Below are positions 37,971 to 45,179 of a stretch of DNA of 64,000 nucleotides, in pieces; within the stretch, counting starts at the first letter, position 1, and each line of letters starts with the position of its first letter. This DNA is from JAFGXT01 sp963677165 (GTDB lineage: Bacteria > Verrucomicrobiota > Lentisphaeria > Victivallales > SZUA-371), in assembly GCA_963677165.2 (NCBI GenBank), contig CAXXSX010000002.1, positions 2,542,001-2,606,000 of the forward strand, in the 5' to 3' direction. The notes under the pieces are model-generated. The model was given only the letters and a program-made list of their open reading frames with translations, searched no databases and was not told the origin of the DNA. Made by a program: the position numbers and the translations under genes.

Positions 37971-38015
37971 TCAACCGGTAATTTCGTCCTTTCACATTTT
38001 CCTTACGGAGTTTTT
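37971..38015. repeat. Left copy of a 45-bp direct repeat (old 3' end of the Ubl-like gene)
   Basis: It matches 38086-38130 at about 85 percent. Read on the minus strand it encodes RKENVKGRNYRLKLGR and a stop, homologous to the RKENVKRRNRRL near the present end of the 38066-38380 protein. Confidence 0.65.
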
Positions 38016-38023
38016 TGTTTCAC

Positions 38024-38087
38024 GTGCTTCCGTAGCGAACTTGTTCGCGAAGTATGAAGCACTACTTACGCCGACCGTTGTACGGTC
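38024..38087. repeat. Structured palindromic repeat inserted in the Ubl-like gene
   Basis: The outer stem GTGCTTC (38024) / GAAGCAC (38056) encloses hairpin GCGAACTTGTTCGC (38035-38048). Hairpin GACCG-TTGTA-CGGTC follows at 38073-38087. The same layout with different stems occurs at 40990-41053. Its right edge encodes the last residues and stop of the neighbouring gene. Confidence 0.7.
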
Positions 38088-38380
38088 AACCGGCGATTCC
38101 GTCTTTTCACATTTTCTTTACGGATTTCTTTTAAACTTTTGGGCTGAGTATAAGGTCGCCGTGCGGCACCCTTCTCGCCAGCAGATTTAACAAATTCGAC
38201 TTCATCGCCGGACTGGATCATATACGAATGATCGTGTTCTTCCTCGTCGTTGACCAGAATAACCAGATTGTCCTTCGGGATATTGAAGAACTGTCCGTAC
38301 TGTTCCATGACCTGCGCGATGGTCATGCCATTGAATGATGCGTTGGCGGCGGCGTTTACTCCACATGTGATCTTTGCCAT
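38066..38380 (-). CDS. PRTRC protein C-like, ubiquitin-like (ThiS/MoaD) beta-grasp protein
   Basis: The 104-residue protein has residues about 1-72 reading as a beta-grasp protein: ITCGVN...NGMTIAQVMEQYGQ..., then NLVILVNDEEE and YMIQSGDEVEFVKSAGEKG. This last stretch is the ThiS/MoaD-type ending before a terminal glycine. A basic tail of about 30 residues follows GEKG and would have to be trimmed for conjugation or sulfur transfer. It lies directly downstream of the E1-like gene and near a JAMM peptidase, as expected for its partner set. The last few residues come from an inserted repeat. AGGAGACATCAAA precedes the ATG. Family assignment to PRTRC protein C is from size, order and motif. Confidence 0.7.
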   Translation of the reverse strand: MAKITCGVNAAANASFNGMTIAQVMEQYGQFFNIPKDNLVILVNDEEEHDHSYMIQSGDEVEFVKSAGEKGAARRPYTQPKSLKEIRKENVKRRNRRLTVQRSA

Positions 38381-38413
38381 TTTGATGTCTCCTATTGTTA
38401 GGTTAGTTTTTAT

Positions 38414-38458
38414 GTCCGTGGCTCGGACTATTTTTGCTTCGCCGCAGGTCGTACCTGC
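38414..38458. repeat. Structured palindromic repeat between the Ubl-like and E1-like genes
   Basis: Hairpin GTCCG-TGGCT-CGGAC (38414-38428) and hairpin GCAGG-TCGTA-CCTGC (38444-38458). The second is identical to the one at 41039-41053. It reaches the stop codon of the E1-like gene. Confidence 0.7.
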
Positions 38459-39135
38459 TAAGCGATTTTGCGTTGTCTTGTTTGTGTAAGGTTTCTGGTG
38501 ATATCGAAGTAGACTTCATTGTAGTCCATACAGCCCTGACTCAGCGAATAGAAGGCATTGAGCATCAGGCAGGCTGCTGTCATATTGGCGAACAGCAGTT
38601 GTGGCGATGATTTCACTTCTTCATCGCACCCAAGTTCATCAGGACGCTTATCGCGAGGTTCTGCAATCTCCGGATGATACCGGGTTAAAGCCGGAGTCAA
38701 CCTACGTCCATTGCGTTTAATGAATACCTGGACATTACCGTCGTGGTAATCGTTACCGCCAGAGATCAGCACGGTATTACGCAGACGTTCGCAGTGTTCC
38801 TGCACCAGTTTACGAGTTGCGTGATTATCAACGCACAGCATCACTGTGTCGCTATCAGTTACCAGCATCCCGATATTTTCTGGCTTCACATACTCTTCAA
38901 TACTTGTCATACGAGGTTTGAAGTCAGGAGCCAGACGTTGTTTCCAGACTTCCGCCTTATATCTTCCGACGCCTCCGAAACTGATATCCTGACGATCACC
39001 GTTTTTCTTCTCGAAACGGTCGCCATCAATCAGCACAACCTCGTCTTTAACGTCATTGAAATTTAGAAAGCGGCACAGTGGGCCAACAAGCATTCCGCCA
39101 ATCCCGCCCAGTCCTATTACGATTATTCTGTTCAT
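38458..39135 (-). CDS. PRTRC-type ThiF/E1-like adenylating enzyme
   Basis: The protein has 225 residues. The nucleotide-binding loop GLGGIGG (8-14) is followed by LIDGD, which binds the ribose, and the downstream VDNHATRKL is typical of E1/ThiF/MoeB proteins. It should adenylate the C-terminus of a ubiquitin-like protein. A candidate catalytic Cys is in ELGCDEE (about 167), and the CxxC zinc pairs of MoeB are absent, as in PRTRC ThiF proteins. AAGGAATAATC precedes the start, the same leader as for the protein B gene. It is located between the JAMM and Ubl-like genes. Confidence 0.82.
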   Translation of the reverse strand: MNRIIVIGLGGIGGMLVGPLCRFLNFNDVKDEVVLIDGDRFEKKNGDRQDISFGGVGRYKAEVWKQRLAPDFKPRMTSIEEYVKPENIGMLVTDSDTVMLCVDNHATRKLVQEHCERLRNTVLISGGNDYHDGNVQVFIKRNGRRLTPALTRYHPEIAEPRDKRPDELGCDEEVKSSPQLLFANMTAACLMLNAFYSLSQGCMDYNEVYFDITRNLTQTRQRKIA

Positions 39136-39150
39136 GATTATTCCTTTTCT

Positions 39151-39867
39151 TTAATATGGGAACCTGTAGTTCTCGACGAATAGTTCCGGGAAGTCTTCAT
39201 CTGCAGCAGGTTCAGGATGACGTATACCGAGTCCGAACTTTGCAGACAAAGGAGCTCTTGATTGAGTTTTGACTTTGGTTAGCCAGGGATGATCTGTATT
39301 TACGATATGCTCTGCTGGTAATTCGCTGATGATATCCTTAGGTTCGAATTCAAACAACCGGCCGTTGACGTACACTCCAGCCTTGATACGCGGAACTCTG
39401 CGGTCGATTTTGCCGAGGACAATATGAAGACCATCAAAACCGGCGACATCTTTATGATCTGTGCCCGAGAAGAACGCATCCATATTTCCGTGACTGTGAA
39501 TTGTACCGGCAAGACCTGTCAGCTTGGGCATCTGATAGTCGAGGCTGGCGCGACTTACTTTTTGCTCCGGCACGACATTCCCCCATATATCATCGTTTAG
39601 AGTCAGCAGGGCAATAGCCTCTGCTTCGTGCTGATCATAGACGGCACGGAAGAACTCCAATGCTTCCTCTATTAATGAATAAGGCAGTGCAGGAGCGGTC
39701 CAGGTCAGGGATTCTTTGACTGATTCAAATTCAGGGATATTTTCCACTTTTACCAACGCGTTGAACAATTGCGATTGCTTACGAAGGTAAAATCCGTCAT
39801 GCGCGATTACATAGACCGGACCGCTGTCCGGCATAGGTTCACCGGCTTTAATTATTGGGATGTTCAT
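39151..39867 (-). CDS. PRTRC protein A-like JAMM/Mov34 metallopeptidase
   Basis: The start at 39867 is preferred because AAGGAAACGAATC precedes it, giving 238 residues. A canonical JAMM zinc motif is present: H124-S-H126, seven residues, then S134-x-x-D137 (IHSHGNMDAFFSGTDHKD). Such peptidases remove or trim ubiquitin-like proteins. In the neighbourhood of an E1-like and a beta-grasp protein it probably matures or deconjugates the latter. It overlaps the upstream small gene by 20 bp, so translation is likely coupled. Confidence 0.82.
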   Translation of the reverse strand: MNIPIIKAGEPMPDSGPVYVIAHDGFYLRKQSQLFNALVKVENIPEFESVKESLTWTAPALPYSLIEEALEFFRAVYDQHEAEAIALLTLNDDIWGNVVPEQKVSRASLDYQMPKLTGLAGTIHSHGNMDAFFSGTDHKDVAGFDGLHIVLGKIDRRVPRIKAGVYVNGRLFEFEPKDIISELPAEHIVNTDHPWLTKVKTQSRAPLSAKFGLGIRHPEPAADEDFPELFVENYRFPY

Positions 39868-40162
39868 GATTCGTTTCCTTTTCTGAAGGTTGATTGTTTC
39901 GTTCTGGAGGCGGTTCCAGAAGCTGCGGCTTCTCGAAGAGTATTGCCTTCTCAAGCAACCGAAATGCACTGTTATAAGCCTGTACACATCGGTACCGTTG
40001 CCCCTGCAGGATCATGGTAAGCTGCGCCGAGAATATCTCTTTCGCGGTGCCTTTCATGGTCCTGAGCTGATACTCATTCATCGCAAAGTACGACCTGAAA
40101 TGATCCTCAATCTGCAGTACCTGAAAGTCACATTGCTGGATTTTACGTTTCATCATATTCAT
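39848..40162 (-). CDS. Small helical protein of the PRTRC-like operon
   Basis: The 104-residue protein has an ATG that overlaps the protein B stop codon (ATGA), proof of tight coupling. Residues about 10-75 are helical with several aromatics (FRSYFAMNEYQLRTMKGTAKEI is the most distinctive part). The last 30 residues are Pro/Glu/Asn-rich and probably disordered. It may correspond to one of the less conserved PRTRC proteins, but no assignment is made. Confidence 0.65.
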   Translation of the reverse strand: MNMMKRKIQQCDFQVLQIEDHFRSYFAMNEYQLRTMKGTAKEIFSAQLTMILQGQRYRCVQAYNSAFRLLEKAILFEKPQLLEPPPERNNQPSEKETNHEHPNN

Positions 40163-40821
40163 GCTTCACGCTCCAGGATGATGTCGATCTGTTCCTTCCA
40201 GTTTTTGTGCTTACGCCAGTTGACTTCACACGGATCAAACTCCTCATTCCTGCTCAGTTCTTCCCAGTAGGACAACGGATCACAGCTCCATTCGCCGGGA
40301 GCACAATTACGGTAAGTTGAGTCCAGATCAGAATTGAATACCGAGTTCCAGAAGTAGTTTTCGACTCGGGCGATCTTGCCGGACATACGACCTTCCAGAT
40401 TGAATTTGAGATCATCGCCCATGCATACTCGACCATCGACATACAGGTTCTTCAGCGGAATCCGAAACAGGTTATCTGCTACGGAGTACACCTGTTCCTT
40501 GGCTGCAAACACAAACAGATCATCGAATGCGCTGTACTGATACTTATGAAAGAAGTATAAGTGTGGCAGTTTGATCTCGAACTCCTCTTCGTTATCATCA
40601 GAGTATTTCACTTTGACTTTGCGAGTCTGTGGCGGCTGATGCGTCACGTACACGCTGACGTTTTCACGAGCGGCATAGAAGATTACCGCAGGTGGCAAAA
40701 ACGGAGTCATCATGCCGACACATTGCGAAAGCGATTCATAAAATTCCTCGGTTGATATTTTCTTGGTTTCACTGACCGAACGCAGCGATACCACGTTTCC
40801 GATAATTAGTATTTCATCCAT
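40159..40821 (-). CDS. PRTRC system protein B-like
   Basis: The 220-residue protein fits the PRTRC protein B family, with the central LPHLYFFHKYQYSAFDDLFVFAA followed by LFRIPLKNLYVDGRVCMGD and an ending of the NSDLDST...YW type. Function is unknown; the family is defined by co-occurrence with ParB-related and ThiF-related genes on plasmids and islands. AAGGAATAATC precedes the ATG. It is the first gene after the hairpin array at 40852-41148. Confidence 0.75.
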   Translation of the reverse strand: MDEILIIGNVVSLRSVSETKKISTEEFYESLSQCVGMMTPFLPPAVIFYAARENVSVYVTHQPPQTRKVKVKYSDDNEEEFEIKLPHLYFFHKYQYSAFDDLFVFAAKEQVYSVADNLFRIPLKNLYVDGRVCMGDDLKFNLEGRMSGKIARVENYFWNSVFNSDLDSTYRNCAPGEWSCDPLSYWEELSRNEEFDPCEVNWRKHKNWKEQIDIILEREA

Positions 40822-40851
40822 GATTATTCCTTGGGGTTAAAGTTGAAAAGA

Positions 40852-41148
40852 GCAGATAGGGCCAGGAGAAAGGCCCTATCTGCAGGTTTGGGGAGGTAAG
40901 CAATAATAACAGTTTAGACAGCGAAAGTATTTTCCGCTCCCGGCGAAAGCCGTGTTGGAGCGGTATTCACGCCGCAAGTCGTACTTGCCATGTTTCCGAA
41001 GCAAACTTGTTTGCGGAGTATGAAACATTACTAACGCTGCAGGTCGTACCTGCGCTTTGAAAAGCTGCTGGAACGGAGCCGAAGATCCTGGACTTGTCCA
41101 GGATCGTAGCGGATGTGTAAGCAGAGTTTCAACCTGACAGAAAGTCAG
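40852..41148. repeat. Array of structured hairpin repeats between the RT and protein B genes
   Basis: Seven hairpins follow one another. GCAGATAGGGCC/GGCCCTATCTGC is at 40852-40883. CCGCTCC/GGAGCGG at 40934-40963 encloses CGGC-GAAA-GCCG. GCAAG-TCGTA-CTTGC is at 40974-40988. ATGTTTC/GAAACAT at 40990-41028 encloses GCAAACTTGTTTGC. GCAGG-TCGTA-CCTGC is at 41039-41053. ATCCTGGA-CTTG-TCCAGGAT is at 41085-41104. CTGAC-AGAAA-GTCAG is at 41134-41148. No coding frame is credible in the 438-bp gap. Confidence 0.75.
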
Positions 41149-41259
41149 ATTACTTTTCCGACGACGACGTAACATCGCCCGGATTCCTTCGTTACTATAG
41201 TTTATCCAGTTCGCAAGGCTGAATGATCAACGGGGAATCAATGCCGTGGGTAGATTATT

Positions 41260-42099
41260 TTAACTGTGTATCATTACTGATTTGAGATCTTCGATTTGTC
41301 GTAACTGACGGCAGAAGTTTACAGCCATCTGAGGCTTTACTGAGTGAAAGAACGACACCATACCTTGAAGCTGCTGGTATGTATCTTCATCAAGTTTGCC
41401 GGTGGCGATTAGGTTTTGTTTGAGGTTATAAATCTGTGCCCGGACCTGCCGACGCAGTTCGCGAGGTACATTCAGTTCTTGATTGACAACACATCCGGTA
41501 ATAACTTGGCGTTTCGCACGACGAATTACCCGGGTCTTACTACGATTCAGTTTGTATCCCGTATCACGAATGATTTCGTCGATTGCCGGGATAATGTGGT
41601 TCAGGTCTGGATTATTACTGCTGAAACATAGGTCGTCTGCATATCTGGAGTACTTCGCTTGATACTTCCTAGCAAGTCCAGCCATACGAGCATCCAGCCG
41701 TTTAAGCACAAGATTACTCAGCACCGGACTTGAAGGAGCTCCCTGCGGAAGCACCTTATCCAGCATACAGGTTTCAACGATCCTATCGATCACATCGTAC
41801 TTGATTTCTTCGAATATCAGTGCCCGACGTACCATACCGGTGGTTGTACTTCCAAAGAAGTCATGAATATCGACCTTGACGATTACTCGCTTACCAACAT
41901 GCATTGCGGCATGAGTCGCAATCGATTTATCGCGAACAAATCCATGAGCGTATTTCCCGGGCCTGATACTACTCTGCTGCAGCCATCGCATTACTGCCTT
42001 CTGTTTATGCTTCAATTCCGGCTTGGGCTCAACAATGGTCCTGAAACCTCCATTCCGCTTGGGGATTTTATGAATGATATAATTTGAAGCATCCATCAT
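41260..42099 (-). CDS. Retron-type reverse transcriptase
   Basis: The 279-residue protein has RT motifs in order: KVDIHDFFGS (motif A with the first catalytic Asp), LPQGAPSSPVLSNLVLKRLD (motif B'), YSRYADDLCFSS (catalytic YADD), and TGCVVNQE, matching the VTG-containing region 7 of retron RTs. An A-x-x-H element (THAAMH) precedes motif A, close to the NAxxH of retrons. There is no maturase or endonuclease domain. The start overlaps the upstream stop (ATGA), so it is coupled to the 42096-42494 gene. A linked msr-msd RNA was not identified, though the structured leader at 42495-42716 and the hairpin array downstream are candidates. Confidence 0.88.
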   Translation of the reverse strand: MMDASNYIIHKIPKRNGGFRTIVEPKPELKHKQKAVMRWLQQSSIRPGKYAHGFVRDKSIATHAAMHVGKRVIVKVDIHDFFGSTTTGMVRRALIFEEIKYDVIDRIVETCMLDKVLPQGAPSSPVLSNLVLKRLDARMAGLARKYQAKYSRYADDLCFSSNNPDLNHIIPAIDEIIRDTGYKLNRSKTRVIRRAKRQVITGCVVNQELNVPRELRRQVRAQIYNLKQNLIATGKLDEDTYQQLQGMVSFFHSVKPQMAVNFCRQLRQIEDLKSVMIHS

Positions 42100-42494
42100 T
42101 CCAGCCCCTGTTGATCTTTGATATTCCGCATCCAGCCATTAGCGAAATCTGTCAGTTCATGCTGGAGCTCATAGTTAATCGTGGTTACCTGATCATCGGC
42201 ATATGTAAACACCTCCTGGTCAATACCAAGGTAATCGTTGCGGAACGAAATCGGATAATACGCCCCGTCTTTTTCAACGAATGTAACATCCGGATCACGC
42301 ATCAGATCGCCGTTAAGCTCGCCATAATGGGCAACCGAATACCACTTCCCATAGCCTGATATCTCGCCGATATGTTCAACGATCACGGGCATAAACCCGT
42401 GACCGCTGTCCAACTTCAGATACCCTTCTTTCAACTTCGAAAGCAGCATCTCAAACACCACTTTCGCATTTTGATTCAATCCTTTCATTTCCAT
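42096..42494 (-). CDS. Small mobile-element protein (DUF6908-like)
   Basis: The start at 42494 follows GGAGG at 8 nt, giving 132 residues. The central YSVAHYGELNGDLMRDPDVTF is the distinctive motif of a family found on plasmids and integrative elements, and the C-terminal part (ELTDFANGWMRNIKDQQ) agrees. Function is unknown. It is the first gene of the minus-strand operon and is translationally coupled to the RT. The longer frame to 42716 runs through structured leader DNA and is rejected. Confidence 0.65.
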   Translation of the reverse strand: MEMKGLNQNAKVVFEMLLSKLKEGYLKLDSGHGFMPVIVEHIGEISGYGKWYSVAHYGELNGDLMRDPDVTFVEKDGAYYPISFRNDYLGIDQEVFTYADDQVTTINYELQHELTDFANGWMRNIKDQQGLE

Positions 42495-42716
42495 ATAAAA
42501 ACCTCCATTTTTTGCTGTTTGAAACCTACCGTACTGAACCACCCGATTTCGGCCACCTACGGCCCCGAAGAAGGGCCTATAGGTACCATAAAACGCACTA
42601 AATAATTTCATCTCGGAAAGCCGCCGAAATCCATCGACGTTATTTTGTGAGGCCACAGGCAATAAATGGCCTGCATACGTAAAAGTAATATATAGGCAAG
42701 AATTTTTGATTGACAT
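42495..42716 (-). other. Structured leader region of the RT/PRTRC-like operon
   Basis: It contains a 10-bp interrupted hairpin (ACCTA-GGCCC / GGGCC-TAGGT, 42555-42584) and a second hairpin CAGGC/GCCTG near 42656-42673. It could be a 5' untranslated RNA or a retron non-coding RNA. No clear minus-strand promoter was identified. Confidence 0.3.
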
Positions 42717-42777
42717 TCTTTGTCATTTATAATAAGAGGTTTATTAAATTATTTCATGAAGTTTTAATAATATAAGG

Positions 42778-42806
42778 TTGACATATAGTATTACATAGTG
42801 TAAGAT
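42778..42806 (+). promoter_or_regulatory. Sigma-70 promoter of the ACP/XRE/ImmA operon
   Basis: TTGACA (42778-42783), a 17-bp spacer and TAAGAT (42801-42806), 38 bp before the first start codon. Confidence 0.7.
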
Positions 42807-42816
42807 TTTATTACAT
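42789..42816. promoter_or_regulatory. Putative XRE operator
   Basis: Direct repeats TATTACAT at 42789 and 42809 (20 bp apart, two helical turns) and an inverted repeat TTACA-TAG-TGTAA at 42791-42803 overlap the -10 box. They are well placed for repression by the XRE protein at 43143. Confidence 0.5.
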
Positions 42817-42843
42817 TGATAACAATAATCAAGGAATAATACG

Positions 42844-43146
42844 ATGAGTAGAGAAGAGGCAATCAAAGAAATAATCAAAGTATTAGAAGAAGCGGCAGAA
42901 AATCTTTGTGAAGAAAAGGTGAATATTGACATAGATACTCGTCCCGTGGGAGGAATGGGAGGTTTCGATAGTTTAGCTGGTGTATCTGCGACTTTTGATT
43001 GCTTAGCTCATTTCGATCTAGATGATGATGATGTTCAGAGTATCTTTGTCAAAAAAAAGCACGGGAAATTATGTGCCTTGACAGTTGGAGAATCTGCTGA
43101 TCTTTTAGTTGATATAAGTAATAAAAAGCAAAGAGGGAAAAAATGA
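42844..43146 (+). CDS. Acyl-carrier-protein-like small protein
   Basis: The 100-residue protein has a helix, a loop, then GGFDSLAGVSATFDCLAHF with the D-S-L motif (Ser43) where the phosphopantetheine arm is carried in acyl carrier proteins. An acidic DLDDDDV segment and a last helix beginning LTVGESADLLVDI follow, as in ACPs. It is the first gene of the operon, and AAGGAATAATACG precedes the start. Its stop overlaps the XRE start. No synthase lies nearby, so if it is carried the acyl or aminoacyl load is unknown. Assignment rests on fold-like motif order only. Confidence 0.55.
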   Translation: MSREEAIKEIIKVLEEAAENLCEEKVNIDIDTRPVGGMGGFDSLAGVSATFDCLAHFDLDDDDVQSIFVKKKHGKLCALTVGESADLLVDISNKKQRGKK

Positions 43147-43490
43147 GTAGTCAAGATGAAATTCGCAATATTATAGCTTCAAGAATGGCAATAGCAAGAA
43201 AACGTTCCGGTTTATCACAAGCTCAGGTTGCTCATGAATTAAATATTCAGCGACCATCCATTTCTGAAATTGAGGCTGCTCGAAGAAAAGTATCCGCAGA
43301 AGAGCTTGTTCAGTTTGCAGATCTGTATCAAGTTGATATTAACTGGTTAGCTGGACGTGGGGCAGAAAATGCCAACGCAATGCGTGACTCTTTAACTCTT
43401 GCCGCAAGAGATGTGGCAAACCTAAAACCAGAAGACTTAGAAAAAGTTATTGATTTATTGACTTCTCTAAAACCAAAGGAGAAGAAATAA
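43143..43490 (+). CDS. XRE-family transcriptional regulator
   Basis: The 115-residue protein has an HTH (RSGLSQAQVAHELNIQRPSISEIE) in residues about 20-65, then VDINWLAGR and a helical tail. Start and stop codons overlap both neighbours. With the ImmA/IrrE protease encoded next, it forms the classic repressor-protease switch known from ICEBs1 and Deinococcus, in which the protease destroys the repressor on a damage signal. It probably binds the repeats at 42789-42816. Confidence 0.88.
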   Translation: MSSQDEIRNIIASRMAIARKRSGLSQAQVAHELNIQRPSISEIEAARRKVSAEELVQFADLYQVDINWLAGRGAENANAMRDSLTLAARDVANLKPEDLEKVIDLLTSLKPKEKK

Positions 43491-44344
43491 TGAATTGGTC
43501 AACCAAAAAACAACTAGCTACCAAGGCAATTGTAATGGCACTGCGTTGTCGAAAACAACACGATATTCCGAATATCGCTCCAGTAGATCCAGTCGATTTA
43601 TCAGAGAAATTCAACTGTGATGTATGGTTTAAGGATATTTCATCTTTGGAAGGAATGTATTCTCCCGATCCTCGTGAAACTATTGTTGTTGGCTCATTAA
43701 GGCCTTCAGGAAGAAAAAATTTTACTTGTGCGCATGAACTTGGTCATTTCATGTTTAAGCATGGGGCTAGGTTGGATCAACTGGGAGCCTCTCCAACACA
43801 AAGTCCTAATGAGTTTTTGGCTGATACTTTTGCTGGGCACCTTTTGATGCCTCAACTTGCTGTTAAAAATATTTTGAAAAGGAAAAAAATTTCAGAGGCA
43901 GACTTATCTCCTCTACAGGTTTATTGGTTAGCTTCATATTTCGGAGTCGGATACGCAACGATAGTATATCATTTGACTTGGTCATTGAACTTAATAAGTA
44001 ATAGTAAAATGGAAGAATTACTACAGATTTCTCCTAAGGATATTAAGGGGGATTTTGATACCGCTCCCAATAAAGAAATAGTGTTTGCTGATACATTCTG
44101 GGAACATAGGCCAATTAACTTGGAAGTAGGGGATAGGTTGGTTTTAGCTGATGATATCTCGGTTGATCAGTCGGAACAACTTATGTTTTTGAAATCAAAT
44201 AACGGATACAGTTTGTGGGAGGTAACAGCTCCAGGATATAGCCGAGCAAAAAAAGAAGACTGGGCTGTTATTATTAGAGTTTCCAGAAAAAACTATGTTG
44301 GATTGGCTCGTTATCGGTTTTATAAAGAAATAGAGGAGGATTAA
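43490..44344 (+). CDS. ImmA/IrrE-family metallopeptidase
   Basis: The 284-residue protein has the zinc site HELGH (82-86) in CAHELGHFMFKHG and the third-ligand region NEFLADTFAGHLLMP, characteristic of IrrE/ImmA domains. The C-terminal half (about 180-284) has a beta-rich domain of unknown role. The probable partner is the XRE protein encoded just upstream with a 1-bp overlap. The next gene starts within its stop codon, so all are cotranslated. Confidence 0.88.
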   Translation: MNWSTKKQLATKAIVMALRCRKQHDIPNIAPVDPVDLSEKFNCDVWFKDISSLEGMYSPDPRETIVVGSLRPSGRKNFTCAHELGHFMFKHGARLDQLGASPTQSPNEFLADTFAGHLLMPQLAVKNILKRKKISEADLSPLQVYWLASYFGVGYATIVYHLTWSLNLISNSKMEELLQISPKDIKGDFDTAPNKEIVFADTFWEHRPINLEVGDRLVLADDISVDQSEQLMFLKSNNGYSLWEVTAPGYSRAKKEDWAVIIRVSRKNYVGLARYRFYKEIEED

Positions 44345-45155
44345 TGATGTATTTTGATACTGAAAATGAAATTGTTATTCACGGAGACAATTTATCTGAA
44401 GCTTGGCTCGAACATTTATTGAATGTGATAATGCATCCGGAGGCATTATCGCTCCATGTGTAGTTCATTTTGATGCTTTTGACTCCAATGGAAATGTTGA
44501 GAACAAGGAAATAAGATCACTGATTGACCATGAGCTAAAAGATTTTGATGAAAAAAGTATAAGTACTGGATATATCGAAACAGTTGCTGGAACAATCTTT
44601 CCTGAAACAATCTGGAAAATGTCAAAAGGGGATAGAAATGTTTTCTACCAAAAATACGAAAAAATGTGGCCGAGAATAAAGAAATGTCAAGCAAACCACA
44701 ATGGGGTATACTTTAGACGTCTAACATCATTTGGAAACAGCTCTCCTGGTTTTAATCAACTTGAACATGTTTTAAATACTTGGAACGAGAGAAACAATCA
44801 CCGTCATAGCGCTCTTCAGGTTTGTATTTTTGATCCAACAAACGATCATAATCATCAAAAACAACTTGGCTTTCCTTGTTTGCAACATATAATATTTCAC
44901 TTCAATGGAAACAATGGACGGGGCGGATTATCAGTTGTTGCTTTATATGCAAATCAGCTCCTGCGAGAAAAGGCATATGGAAACTATCTGGGTCTTCATC
45001 GTCTAGGTTGCTATATGGCCAAAGAAATGGGAATTCAACTCAAAGACGTGTATTGCATTGCAACAAATTTAAAACGTAGTAACAATACAAAAACTGCTTG
45101 TGCACCATTGGTTAACTCATTAAAAAAAGTAATCGGTAAAAGTGAAAAAAATTAA
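44344..45155 (+). pseudogene. Thymidylate-synthase-like protein, frameshifted near its start
   Basis: An ATG overlapping the previous stop (TAATG) opens a frame, MMYFDTENEIVIHGDNLSEAW..., that ends at a TAG at 44461-44463. The main frame from about 44403 continues to 45155. It carries SGGIIAPCVVHFDAF, NRRL-type FRRLTSFG, the catalytic Cys in LGFPCLQHIIF (Cys159 of the 250-residue frame) and ALYANQ...YGNYLGLHRLGCYMAKEMG, the thymidylate-synthase/pyrimidine-hydroxymethylase pattern. Joining HPEA to SGG near 44430-44445 gives one continuous protein. Either the gene has a real frameshift or translation shifts frame there. The core catalytic part is intact. It lies between ImmA/IrrE and the pyrophosphorylase-like gene. 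Confidence 0.65.
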
Positions 45156-45179
45156 AATCAGTAAGAAAGCGGAACGAGT

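Noticed and set aside
38024..41148. CRISPR array
   Set aside because: Repeats are palindromes with variable stems and no regular spacer length; no cas genes are present in the window.
40876..41175. A 99-residue minus-strand frame between the RT and protein B genes
   Set aside because: It runs through seven consecutive hairpins; its codons follow the palindromes and no ribosome site or family is visible.
42495..42716. Longer start for the DUF6908-like protein
   Set aside because: The additional 74 residues lie in a hairpin-rich region; a GGAGG site precedes the shorter start at 42494.
42495..42716. Retron msr-msd RNA
   Set aside because: Hairpins are present but no inverted a1/a2 repeats or branching guanosine context could be shown, so it is only listed as a structured leader.
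42711..42731. Second promoter TTGACA...TATAAT upstream of the ACP-like gene
   Set aside because: The spacer is only 12 bp, too short for sigma-70; the promoter at 42778 fits better.
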